DNA from: Opitutaceae bacterium
GTDB lineage: Bacteria > Verrucomicrobiota > Verrucomicrobiia > Opitutales > Opitutaceae
Assembly: GCA_025352845.1 (NCBI GenBank)
Contig: JANXSC010000648.1
Location: 1-15,891, forward strand
Length of the DNA: 15,891 bases
Direction of reading: 5' to 3'
In this document: in pieces, positions 1-7,478 of the stretch
Layout of the letters: each line of letters starts with the position of its first letter
How positions within the stretch are numbered: the stretch's first letter is position 1
Notes under the pieces: model-generated
What the model saw: only the letters and a program-made list of their open reading frames with translations
Database searches by the model: none
Told to the model about the DNA's origin: nothing
Translations under genes and position numbers: made by a program

Positions 1-777
1 TGCAAGCATGCCCGCGGCGAGCCCGAGGAATACGCGGCCGTCGCCGAGGCGCGTGGGTTGAAAGGTATCATCATTACCTGCCACTGCCCGCTGCCCGATG
101 GAATCTCGCACGCGGTGCGGATGGCTCCCGAGCAGTATGAATCCTACGTCGCGGCCGTCGCGCGCGCGCGGGCGAGTTTCGCCGGTCGCGTCGATGTGCG
201 GCTCGGCCTTGAGAGCGATTTCTATCCGGGCGTCGAGCCGTGGCTGGAAAAACTCCACGCCCGCGTGCCGTTGCACCACGTGCTCGGCTCGGTGCACACG
301 CAGGTGCCAGACTATCGCGGGCGCTATTTCAACGGCGACTATTTCGCCTACCAGCAGACGTATTTCGAGCACCTCGCGCAATCGGCGGAGACCGGTCTTT
401 TCGACACGCTCGCGCATCCCGACCTCGTGAAAAACGAGGCGCCGCACGAGTGGGATTTCGTGCGCATCGAGCCGTTCATTCTCCGCTCGCTCGATCGCAT
501 TGCGAAAACCGGTGTAGCGATGGAGCTCAACACCTCGGGCGTGAATAAAGCGCTGCCGGAGATCAATCCCGGCCCGCGCATCCTCGCGATGATCCGCGAA
601 CGCGGCATTCCCATCGTGATCGGGGCCGATGCGCACCGACCGGAGCGAGTGGGGGATGGCTACGCGAGCGCGCTGCGCCAGCTTGATGCGCTTGGGTTTC
701 GTGAGGTCAGTTTCTTTCTCGATCGCAAGCGACAGACGGTCCCGATCGCGGCAGCGCTGGCGTCCTTGAAATCTTAA
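1..777 (+). CDS. Histidinol-phosphatase, PHP family (5' end outside window)
   Basis: The frame is open from base 1 to the TAA at 775-777, giving 258 visible residues. It begins CKHARGEPEEYAAVAEARG, which matches the stretch just after the first metal-binding HxH of PHP phosphatases, so only a short N-terminal piece is missing and the TTG at 58 is not the real start. Further PHP metal-site motifs follow in order: TCHCPLPDG, LGLESDFYPG, VLGSVH, LAHPDLVK and IGADAHRPERVG. Known members hydrolyse L-histidinol phosphate to histidinol in histidine biosynthesis, using a cluster of divalent metal ions in the cytoplasm. No other his gene is in the window. Related PHP phosphoesterases share these motifs, so the exact substrate is inferred from the HisJ/HisK-like HCPLP motif and the overall length. 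A 47-bp gap separates it from the next gene on the same strand. Confidence 0.85.
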   Translation, partial: CKHARGEPEEYAAVAEARGLKGIIITCHCPLPDGISHAVRMAPEQYESYVAAVARARASFAGRVDVRLGLESDFYPGVEPWLEKLHARVPLHHVLGSVHTQVPDYRGRYFNGDYFAYQQTYFEHLAQSAETGLFDTLAHPDLVKNEAPHEWDFVRIEPFILRSLDRIAKTGVAMELNTSGVNKALPEINPGPRILAMIRERGIPIVIGADAHRPERVGDGYASALRQLDALGFREVSFFLDRKRQTVPIAAALASLKS

Positions 778-824
778 CCGGATCAGCCGCCACCCACTGC
801 CAATAGAAAACGTCTTAGCATCCC

Positions 825-1691
825 ATGAAGGCCATCTTCTCATTCCTGTTTCTCGGCGCCCTCGCGGCGCATGCGGCGGAAGAAAAACCTTCTCCCGCGA
901 TAGGTGAGCTCACGACCCCCGGCTGGCGTTACGAAGAGCTGCGCCGCTTCAAGGCGCCCGAGGCCGGCCAGGGCGTGGCCGTGGACCGCGAATTTTTCTA
1001 CGCGATCAACAACCACACGATCGGCAAATACCGCAAGGCCACCGGCGAGCGCGTCGCCGGCTGGGAAGGCGGCGCGGGCGGCGAGATCATCCACCTCAAC
1101 GCGGGCAGCATTTTCGGCGGCAAACTCTACACGGTGCATTCCAACTATCCCGGCGTGCCCATGCTCAGCTCACTGGAGATTTTCGATCCCGCCACGCTCA
1201 GGCACGCCGGCTCGCACAGCTTCGGTCGCATGGACGGCTCGTTCACGTGGCTCGACCGCGCGTCGGGCAGTGCACCGGGAGGTGCGGCGGGCCGCTGGAT
1301 CGCGTGCTTCGTCCATTACGGAAATCGCGGGGCCGAACCGAACCGCGACGCCGCCTGGACGCAGATCATCGCCTTCGACGACGAGTGGCGGCGCACTGGC
1401 GGCTGGGCTTTGCCGGCGAACCTGATCGAACGCTTCGGCGGGCGCGGCTACAGCGCGTCGGGCGGCGCGTTCGGGCCCGGCGGGTTTCTCTACCTCAGCG
1501 GCCACGACAACCCGGAACTCTACGTCGTCGATTTTCCGAAGTCCGGCTCCGTGCTGAAGTGGATCGCGACGATTCCGTTTCCCTCCGAGGGCCAGGCTTT
1601 CTGTTGGGATCCCCACGAGCCCGGCACTCTCTGGTCGATCCTCAAGAAGACCAAGGAAGTAATCGTGGGCCGTGTGACTACGCCGCAGTAA
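825..1691 (+). CDS. Secreted beta-propeller-like protein of unknown function
   Basis: This encodes a 288-residue protein with a clear signal peptide (MKAIFSFLFLGALAAHAA, cleavage likely after residue 18), so it should be exported. The mature part alternates short hydrophobic strands with turns of the kind KYRKATGERVAG, LEIFDPATLRHAG and LYLSGHDNPELYVVDF. That pattern resembles the blades of NHL/YncE-like propellers seen in secreted proteins of planctomycetes and verrucomicrobia. I see no catalytic signature and no cysteine pair. The ATG at 825 is chosen because the signal peptide starts right there; there is no Shine-Dalgarno sequence (the start is preceded by AGCATCCC). Its stop codon abuts the stop codon of the opposing SRPBCC gene. 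It could be a periplasmic binding or scaffold protein, or an enzyme I do not recognise. Any link to the sugar locus downstream is only by proximity. Confidence 0.75.
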   Translation: MKAIFSFLFLGALAAHAAEEKPSPAIGELTTPGWRYEELRRFKAPEAGQGVAVDREFFYAINNHTIGKYRKATGERVAGWEGGAGGEIIHLNAGSIFGGKLYTVHSNYPGVPMLSSLEIFDPATLRHAGSHSFGRMDGSFTWLDRASGSAPGGAAGRWIACFVHYGNRGAEPNRDAAWTQIIAFDDEWRRTGGWALPANLIERFGGRGYSASGGAFGPGGFLYLSGHDNPELYVVDFPKSGSVLKWIATIPFPSEGQAFCWDPHEPGTLWSILKKTKEVIVGRVTTPQ

Positions 1692-2147
1692 TCAACCGGG
1701 AAACAGCTCCGCAATTTTTCGCGCGCGGAAATCGAAGACGGTCGCGAGCTGCCCGCGAATCCAGAGCGCATCGACGAGCCCGCCGATCGGGCCCCAACCG
1801 GGATCGTAGGTGATGTGGTCGGTCATCGTCACGCCGCCGGGCGCGGCGGCGAAATGGTGTTCGTGGTGCCAGAGCTGGTAGGGACCGATCCGCTGCTCAT
1901 CGACGAAGAACTCGCCCTCGCGCACGTGCGTGATCTCGGTGAGCCAGCGCGTCCACACGCCCGGCAGAATCCCGATTCGGTAGGCGATCATCTGGCCGGC
2001 ATACATCCGCGGCGGCACTTCGCCGACGATTGCGAAGCGCAGCGTCGGCGGCGTGAGCGTGTCGAGATTGCGCGGCGTGGAGAAAAATTCCCAGATGCGC
2101 GCCGGATCGCCGGGGACGAATTGCTGGCGGTGCAGGTGGCGGAGCAC
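1692..2147 (-). CDS. SRPBCC (START-like) domain protein
   Basis: This encodes a 151-residue protein that is essentially one SRPBCC/polyketide-cyclase-like helix-grip domain. Typical features are the opening HRQQFVPGDPARIWEFFSTPRNLDTLTPP, the central FVDEQRIGPYQLWHHEH strands, and the GGVTMTDHITYDPG strand before a C-terminal helix ending RKIAELFPG. Such proteins bind hydrophobic or polar ligands in a deep cavity, and few of this subgroup have a known function. The start is GTG at 2147-2145, one base after the TAA of the LacI-family gene (stop/start sequence TAACGTG), so the two are almost certainly co-transcribed and perhaps translationally coupled. No signal peptide is visible, which suggests a cytoplasmic protein. 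Its TGA is directly adjacent to the TAA of the convergent gene, leaving no room for a terminator between them. Family call firm; role unknown. Confidence 0.8.
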   Translation of the reverse strand: MLRHLHRQQFVPGDPARIWEFFSTPRNLDTLTPPTLRFAIVGEVPPRMYAGQMIAYRIGILPGVWTRWLTEITHVREGEFFVDEQRIGPYQLWHHEHHFAAAPGGVTMTDHITYDPGWGPIGGLVDALWIRGQLATVFDFRARKIAELFPG

Positions 2148-2148
2148 G

Positions 2149-3183
2149 TTATTTTTTCCGCGGCGCGGGCCCGTCGGATTTCCGCGGCACCAGCACGACC
2201 GGCTCCAGATAGTGGACGTCCGCCGGCTTGATCTCGCCGCGCAGCAGCCGCAGCAGCGCCTGGCCGACGTGGCGGCCGTTCTCGAAAACCTGGTGCTCGA
2301 CGGTCGTCAGCGGCGGGTTGCAGAACGCCGACGCGCTGGAGTTGCCATAGCCAATCACCGAGACATCGGTGCCGACCTCGAGCCCCGACTCGCGGCACGC
2401 GGCGATCGCGCCGAAGGCTATGGTGTCGGTCGCGCAGACAAACGCCGTGGGCGACGGGTTGCGGATCAGCAACGAGCGGCAGAGTGCGTGGCCGGAGTGC
2501 TCCGTGACATCGCCGTGGAGAATCCACGCCGGATCGGGCTTGAGCTTTCGATCCGCGAAGGCGCGCCGGTAGCCGCGCTGGCGGAGTTGGGCGAAATAGT
2601 ATTCCTCGGGTCCGTTGATGAGCGCGATGCGGCGGTGGCCGAAGTCGAGCAGCCGCGTCGTCGCGAGGTAAAACGCTTTTTCGTTGTCGGTATCGACCCA
2701 CGCATAGGGCTCGGTCGACTCGGTGCGGCCGTAGGTGACGAACGGCATGTGCGCCTCGCGTGCGAGCCGCAGGCGCGGGTCATGCACGCGCGTGCGCACA
2801 ATCAGCAGGGCATCGACCCAACTGCCCTTGATGAAGTTTTCGTAGAGCGCGGCCTCGCGCGCCGGATCGGACTTCGTCTGCATCGAGGCGAGCAGGTGGT
2901 AGCCCGCGGGTTCGATCTCGGTGGCGACGCCGCCGAGCAGGCTGGAATACATGGAGTCGACCGCCTGTCCGGTGCTGCTCGCCGCCGGGAGAATCACGCC
3001 GATGGCCGAGGTCTTGCCGGCACCGAGGCGGCGCGCGCTGGGGTTGGGCCGGTAGCCGATGGCCTTGGCTCGCGCGGCCACGCGCTCGCGCGTCGCCGCC
3101 GACACATCGTCGTAGCCGTTCAGCGCGCGCGACACCGTCGAGATCGACAGGCCGAGATCTTTGGCGAGGAGAACGATCGACAT
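2149..3183 (-). CDS. LacI-family transcriptional regulator
   Basis: This encodes 344 residues, the usual length for the family. The N-terminal helix-turn-helix is SIVLLAKDLGLSISTVSRAL (residues 2-21), followed by the hinge YRPNPSARRLGAGKTS, in which Leu53 is the residue that normally inserts into the central CpG of the operator. The rest is a periplasmic-binding-protein-like effector domain, including FVCATDTIAFGAIAACRESG and a typical DVSVIGYGNSSAS segment. I chose ATG 3183-3181 because it sits just before the helix-turn-helix; the frame continues upstream to a TTG at 3258 but would add 25 residues of unrelated Pro/Ser-rich sequence. The gene is divergent from the TonB-dependent receptor, and two palindromes with a central CpG lie in the gap. 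It therefore probably controls the receptor and its own operon in response to a sugar or glycoside. The effector cannot be read from the sequence. Confidence 0.92.
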   Translation of the reverse strand: MSIVLLAKDLGLSISTVSRALNGYDDVSAATRERVAARAKAIGYRPNPSARRLGAGKTSAIGVILPAASSTGQAVDSMYSSLLGGVATEIEPAGYHLLASMQTKSDPAREAALYENFIKGSWVDALLIVRTRVHDPRLRLAREAHMPFVTYGRTESTEPYAWVDTDNEKAFYLATTRLLDFGHRRIALINGPEEYYFAQLRQRGYRRAFADRKLKPDPAWILHGDVTEHSGHALCRSLLIRNPSPTAFVCATDTIAFGAIAACRESGLEVGTDVSVIGYGNSSASAFCNPPLTTVEHQVFENGRHVGQALLRLLRGEIKPADVHYLEPVVLVPRKSDGPAPRKK

Positions 3184-3282
3184 CGGGTGACAAGAGGACG
3201 GGGGAGGAGTGGAGGGTGGGTCGGGCGCGAAGGATCGCGGGGCGATTTCAGCAAGCAACGGGCCGACGCCGGATGACTGCTT

Positions 3283-3300
3283 GACAAAAACGTTTTTGTC
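3283..3300. promoter_or_regulatory. LacI-type operator O1 (perfect 18-bp palindrome)
   Basis: GACAAAAACGTTTTTGTC reads identically on both strands and has the central CG typical of LacI-family operators. It lies 100 bp upstream of the LacI gene start and 148 bp upstream of the receptor gene. A plus-strand TTGACA (3281-3286) overlaps its left arm, so a bound repressor could block RNA polymerase. No good -10 box is visible at the matching spacing (TGTTCG at 3304-3309), so the promoter itself remains uncertain. Binding by the adjacent regulator is inferred. Confidence 0.75.
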
Positions 3301-3403
3301 GAGTGTTCGTTTTCCGTCCCTGCAACCCCGCCCTCGTTTCCCCGGCGAGAAATCCCTGCCATCCCGCGACTGAAATTTCGTGCCCAGCTACACTGCCCCA
3401 AAA

Positions 3404-3421
3404 TACAAAAACGTTTCCGTA
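3404..3421. promoter_or_regulatory. LacI-type operator O2 (degenerate copy of O1)
   Basis: TACAAAAACGTTTCCGTA shares the 12-base core ACAAAAACGTTT with the perfect palindrome at 3283-3300 and has the same central CG. Seven of its nine symmetric base pairs are kept. Its centre is 121 bp from that of the first site and 35 bp upstream of the receptor ATG, so it lies in or near the 5' leader of the receptor mRNA. It is plausibly a second, weaker site for the divergent LacI-family regulator. Confidence 0.6.
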
Positions 3422-3447
3422 AACGCCCTCAGCCACTTTCCCAGCCC

Positions 3448-6045
3448 ATGAAAACCAAATCCCCCCACCGTCCGTTCCTCCCGCCGGCGACGCGCCGCAT
3501 GCTCGGTCTCGCCGTCTCGTTTGCCCTCGCGCTCGCGTCTGCCCACGCGCAGCAGTCTCCCGCTCCGGCCGTTTCCGCTGCCGCGAAAGAGGAGCCGATT
3601 TTGCTGAATGCGTTTGTGACCACGGGCTCGCTCAAGCCCAAGACGCAGCTCGAGTCCCCCGTCGCGATCACGACGCTGGATCGCGGCCGGCTGGAGGAGC
3701 TCGGGCCGCGCAGTTTTGCGGAGGCGATGAAGGCCGTGCCCGGCATCTACGTCGAGTCCACGGGCGGCGAGGCGTTCAACAACGTTTCCATCCGCGGCAT
3801 CGGCACGACCGCGGGGTTCAGCTACGAGATGCTCTACGAGGATGGGCTGCCCGTCATCTCGACCAACAATCTGCGCCACGGCCTGCCCGACGCATGGACG
3901 CGCCTCAGCACGTTTGTCGAGAGCGTGGAGGCGATGCGCAGCGGCACCTCGAACATCTTCGCGTCGCAGGCGCCGCTCGCACTGATCAACCTGATCTCGC
4001 GCGAGGGCAGCCAGACCATGCGCGGCGAGGCGACCCTGACGACGAGCGACTATGGCACGCTGCGCAGCGACCTGTGGGTGTCCGGCCCGATCGCGAAAAA
4101 CACGACCTTCGCCCTCGGCGGCTGGTATCGCGTCGATGACGGCGTGCGTTACCCGGGCTTCACCGCGAACAAGGGCGGCGAGTTCATGGGCAACCTCAAG
4201 CACACCTTCGACAACGAACGCGGCTACGTGAAGGCCTCCTTCAAACTCCACGACGATCACAACGTCTTCGACCTTCCGATGCCGCTCACTGGCGGGAAAA
4301 ATTTCCGCAGCGTGCCCTTTGGCCCCAACCTCAAGAAGGATCCGACTTCGGCCACCGCCGATCAGCGCATTCTTGCCGTCGCGAACACGCCGGTGGGTAA
4401 CGTCGTCTATGATCTGGCGGATGGCATCTACAGCCGCATGAACTATCTCGGCACCGAAATCCAATATCAGCTCGCGGACGGCGTGAAGCTGGAGAACCGG
4501 AATCGCTACAGCGACGGCTTCCGCTCCATCGACTACATCTTCAACGGCGTGCCCACCACCTGGCAGACCATCGCCAACGCCTCGGCGAGCCGCGACGCCG
4601 CGCAGTTTGCCGCCGGACTCAGCGGTGGAAATTATTCGTTCCGCCTCACCTATCCGGGGCAAGCCGGCGCCGTCGCCGCCGCCAATCCCGCCGCCGCCGC
4701 CGCCCTTGGCAACGGCTTCGGCAACCGCAAATCCTGGCAGCACTCGGGCGGTCTCGTGACGGATTTCCAGAACGACCTGCGCCTGCTCGGCACGTTCAAC
4801 GACGGCAAGACCACCGCCACCGCCGGTGTATATTATTCCCTGCTCAAGGAGGAGCAGCACTACCTTTACGCCACGCTGCTGACCGACGTGACGCCGAAGG
4901 TGAATCGCATGGACATCACCATCCTCGACGCCACCACGGGCGCGGCGATCGCGCCGTCCACGTTGAACGGCATCTATCACTTCGCGGATCAGTTCCGCAA
5001 CTCCACCGGCGAGGAGCGCGAGGTCACGCCCTACGGTCTCGTCGAGCACAAGGTCGGCCCCGTCACGATCGACGCGGGTCTGCGGCGAAACAACATCCGC
5101 CAGGTCGTGACGCGCGAGTTCACCGCCGGCAATTTCGTCACCGCCGGCAGCAACAATCCGGCGCTCAAGACCGGCCAATACGGCACGGGGAATTTCGAGA
5201 CGCGTAACAACCGCGCCGCCGAGACCGCCTTCACCACCGGTGCAAACTACGCGCTCTCGAAACACGTCGCGTTCTACGGCCGCTTCGCCCGGGGCGTGCG
5301 CACGCTCGGCATCACGGAATTTGCCGAGGACGTCGTCGCCGGCCGCGCCACTTCGCCGAGCCGCATCATCACTGGCTACGAGGCCGGCGTGAAATACGGT
5401 TCCGGTAAACTCGGCGTGGTCTTCACCGTCTTCCACGAGAACATTAAGGGCATCCAGGACACGCAGGTCACCATCCTGCCGAACGGCACGCTCGGGCCGA
5501 CCGTGATCGCGTTGCAAAGCCAGGAGTCGAAGGGAGTGGAACTTGAGACCATCTGGACGCCGCTCCCCGGTCTCAGCCTCGGGCTCAACGGCACGCTGCA
5601 AGACCCCAAGTGGACCGACAACAACCTGAAGACGCAGACGCTCAGCACGGGGCAAGTCGTGGCCTTCAACGAGCACGGTCTCACCCCCGAGCGCACGCCC
5701 AAGGTGCATGGCAAACTGATGGCGAGCTATCAATTCCCCTCGACGCAGCTCGGCCGTTTTGGCGTCAACAGCTCCTACCAATATACCGGCGTGCGCCCCG
5801 TGGATCGCGCGAACGGACCGATCAATCCGCTCACGGCGTATGGCGAATTCCAGGCCGGCGCCTCGCTGGTCACGAAGAACGGCTTCAGTTTGCGCCTCAC
5901 TGTGAACAACCTCTTCGACGGAAAGGGCCTCAGCGAAGGCGATCCGCGCGGCGGCACCAACGTCCTCGACCCGACCGTCTCGGTCTTCAACGCCCGCCCG
6001 ATCCAGCCGCGCACGATCACCGGCAGCGTGGGCTACCGCTTCTAG
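3448..6045 (+). CDS. TonB-dependent outer-membrane receptor
   Basis: This encodes an 865-residue protein. A long signal peptide (residues 1-34: charged start, then LAVSFALALASAHA) is followed by a TonB-box-like ILLNAFVTTG (51-60). The plug domain runs from about 68 to 190 and includes SPVAITTLDRGRLEELG, VPGIYVESTGG, VSIRGIGT and YEDGLPVI. The remainder is beta-barrel with strongly alternating strands, ending in PRTITGSVGYRF with the terminal Phe expected of outer-membrane barrels. There is no N-terminal carboxypeptidase-like extension and no SusD neighbour, so it is a simple receptor rather than a SusC. It should import a substrate too large or too dilute for porins, using TonB energy. The neighbouring LacI regulator, glycosidase and symporter suggest a glycoside. 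The ATG is preceded by CCAGCCC with no Shine-Dalgarno sequence. The long open frame on the opposite strand (3388-6048) is a shadow. Confidence 0.93.
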   Translation: MKTKSPHRPFLPPATRRMLGLAVSFALALASAHAQQSPAPAVSAAAKEEPILLNAFVTTGSLKPKTQLESPVAITTLDRGRLEELGPRSFAEAMKAVPGIYVESTGGEAFNNVSIRGIGTTAGFSYEMLYEDGLPVISTNNLRHGLPDAWTRLSTFVESVEAMRSGTSNIFASQAPLALINLISREGSQTMRGEATLTTSDYGTLRSDLWVSGPIAKNTTFALGGWYRVDDGVRYPGFTANKGGEFMGNLKHTFDNERGYVKASFKLHDDHNVFDLPMPLTGGKNFRSVPFGPNLKKDPTSATADQRILAVANTPVGNVVYDLADGIYSRMNYLGTEIQYQLADGVKLENRNRYSDGFRSIDYIFNGVPTTWQTIANASASRDAAQFAAGLSGGNYSFRLTYPGQAGAVAAANPAAAAALGNGFGNRKSWQHSGGLVTDFQNDLRLLGTFNDGKTTATAGVYYSLLKEEQHYLYATLLTDVTPKVNRMDITILDATTGAAIAPSTLNGIYHFADQFRNSTGEEREVTPYGLVEHKVGPVTIDAGLRRNNIRQVVTREFTAGNFVTAGSNNPALKTGQYGTGNFETRNNRAAETAFTTGANYALSKHVAFYGRFARGVRTLGITEFAEDVVAGRATSPSRIITGYEAGVKYGSGKLGVVFTVFHENIKGIQDTQVTILPNGTLGPTVIALQSQESKGVELETIWTPLPGLSLGLNGTLQDPKWTDNNLKTQTLSTGQVVAFNEHGLTPERTPKVHGKLMASYQFPSTQLGRFGVNSSYQYTGVRPVDRANGPINPLTAYGEFQAGASLVTKNGFSLRLTVNNLFDGKGLSEGDPRGGTNVLDPTVSVFNARPIQPRTITGSVGYRF

Positions 6046-6062
6046 CAATTCGCGCTGGTTGC

Positions 6063-6136
6063 AAGTAGGGCGGGTCTGTGACCCGCCCTGCGACCGCCCC
6101 GTGCGTGAAAGGGCAGGTCACAGACCTGCCCTACTT
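6063..6136. repeat. REPIN-like element: two inverted REP hairpins
   Basis: Two 27-bp arms (6063-6089 and 6110-6136) are inverted copies of each other with two differences. Each arm is itself a hairpin with a 10-bp perfect stem and a 3-base loop: left AGGGCGGGTC/TGT/GACCCGCCCT (6067-6089), right AGGGCAGGTC/ACA/GACCTGCCCT (6110-6132). Both differences fall on the same stem pair, G-C in one arm and A-T in the other, so pairing is kept. The tetranucleotide GTAG stands at the foot of the left hairpin and, on the minus strand, of the right one, as in REP sequences mobilised by RAYT transposases. It fills most of the 120-bp gap between receptor and glycosidase genes and could modulate mRNA stability there. 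Confidence 0.8.
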
Positions 6137-6165
6137 CAAGCTATCGTCTGGCATCACTCCTCCCC

Positions 6166-7476
6166 ATGCATGAGGCCGCCCTCGCCACGCTCGATCGCAA
6201 CTGGCGCGGCGGCTACACTGTGCCGTCGCCGCGGCTCTACCCCTTCCAGTGGAATTGGGACTCGGGCTTCATCGCGCTCGGGCTCGCGTGGCACCGGCCG
6301 GAGCGCGCGCTGCAGGAAATTCGTAGCATGTTCCGCGGCCAGTGGGCCAACGGCCTGCTGCCGCACATCAATTTTCACGAGTCCAGCCCGGATTATTTTC
6401 CCGGCCCCGCCGTGTGGCAGACCGCCGCTGTCGCCGCCGCGCCTCGCGGGCTCGCGACCTCCGGCATCACGCAGCCGCCGGTCTTCGCCTTCGTCGTGGA
6501 GCGGCTCCTCACCACCCCCGTCGCGCAGTTGCCGGAGTGGGCGAATTTTCTCGCGGAGATTTATCCCAAGATTCTCGCCTTTCACCGTTACCTCTACACG
6601 CATCGCGATCCGCACGGCGAGGGGCTCGTTTACATCCAGCACAACTGGGAATCCGGCACCGACAATTCTCCCGCATGGGACAGCGTGTTCGACGCCATCG
6701 ATGTGAGCCGTGCCCGCGAGGTCGCGCACCTGCGCCGCGACACCCGAAGCGTCGACGCCGCGCACCGCCCGACCGACGAGAACTACCGGCGCTACATCAC
6801 GCTCGTCGATCTCTTCGCGCGCTGCGGCTACGATGATGCCGCCATCGCGCGAGAGAGTCCCTTCCTCGTGCAGGACGTGCTCTTCAATTCGCTGCTCGCG
6901 CGCTCCAACCTCAGCCTCATCGCGCTCGGTCGCCGTCTCGGCGCGGACACGCGCGAAATCGAAACGTGGCACGCGCGCACCATCGCCGCGATCAACACCA
7001 AGCTCTGGGATCCCGCGCGCGGGTTTTATTTTTCCTACGACCTGCGCGCCGGGCACAGCATCCCGATCAAAACCTCGTCCGGCTTCATGCCGCTCTTCGC
7101 CGGGATCTGCGATGCCACGCAGCGAGCCGCGCTGGCGCGGCACCTCGTCACCTCGTTTGCGCCCGATGAACGCTGGCGCCTCTGCCCCTCGACGGCGGTG
7201 GACGAGCCCGCGTTCGATCCTGTGAAATACTGGCGCGGTCCCGTGTGGGTGAACGTGAACTGGATGCTTTACCACGGCCTGCTGCGCTCCGGCCTGCCCG
7301 AGCTCGCCGCACGCGTGAAGCGCGACACGCTCGCGTATCTCCGCGAGGAGGGGCTCTGGGAATATTTCGATCCGCGTCCGCCCACGGCCGGGCGGACGCG
7401 CGGCCTCGGCACCGACGGATTCTCGTGGAGCGCGGCGCTCGCCTTGGATTGGCTGCACCACGAAACCCCGCTGTAA
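6166..7476 (+). CDS. GH63-type glycoside hydrolase (mannosyl-/glucosylglycerate hydrolase-like)
   Basis: This encodes 436 residues with no signal peptide, so the enzyme is cytoplasmic. The sequence fits an (alpha/alpha)6 barrel of the short bacterial GH63 type. FQWNWDSGFIALGLAW (27-42) forms part of the sugar pocket. WESGTDNSPAWDS (161-173) contains the probable general acid Asp166. YWRGPVWVNVNWMLYHGLL (355-373) follows, then GLWEYFDP (396-403), whose Glu399 is the likely general base, and GFSWSAALALDW. The length and the ESGTDNSPAWD motif resemble mannosylglycerate and glucosylglycerate hydrolases more than the much longer eukaryotic processing glucosidase I; other alpha-glycosides are possible. 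It lies 120 bp after the receptor gene, across the REPIN-like element, and its TAA is two bases before the ATG of the symporter gene. Family call is good; the substrate is an inference. Confidence 0.8.
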   Translation: MHEAALATLDRNWRGGYTVPSPRLYPFQWNWDSGFIALGLAWHRPERALQEIRSMFRGQWANGLLPHINFHESSPDYFPGPAVWQTAAVAAAPRGLATSGITQPPVFAFVVERLLTTPVAQLPEWANFLAEIYPKILAFHRYLYTHRDPHGEGLVYIQHNWESGTDNSPAWDSVFDAIDVSRAREVAHLRRDTRSVDAAHRPTDENYRRYITLVDLFARCGYDDAAIARESPFLVQDVLFNSLLARSNLSLIALGRRLGADTREIETWHARTIAAINTKLWDPARGFYFSYDLRAGHSIPIKTSSGFMPLFAGICDATQRAALARHLVTSFAPDERWRLCPSTAVDEPAFDPVKYWRGPVWVNVNWMLYHGLLRSGLPELAARVKRDTLAYLREEGLWEYFDPRPPTAGRTRGLGTDGFSWSAALALDWLHHETPL

Positions 7477-7478
7477 CC

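Noticed and set aside
804..818. Possible third LacI operator (TAGAAAACGTCTTAG) upstream of the secreted protein gene
   Set aside because: It shares AAAACGT with the two operators but lacks dyad symmetry in the outer arms and matches too few positions to be distinguished from chance.
2053..3276. 407-residue plus-strand frame opposite the LacI-family gene
   Set aside because: Arg-rich low-complexity translation with no domain; the minus strand holds an unmistakable LacI protein.
3281..3309. Sigma-70 promoter with TTGACA at 3281-3286
   Set aside because: The -35 is perfect, but no acceptable -10 is found 16-18 bases downstream; TTGACA may simply be part of the operator context.
3388..6048. 886-residue open frame antisense to the TonB-dependent receptor gene
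   Set aside because: It mirrors the receptor gene, is Arg/Val/Glu-rich with no recognisable domain, and is explained by high GC with few stop codons in the antisense frame. The receptor has clear signal peptide, plug and barrel features.
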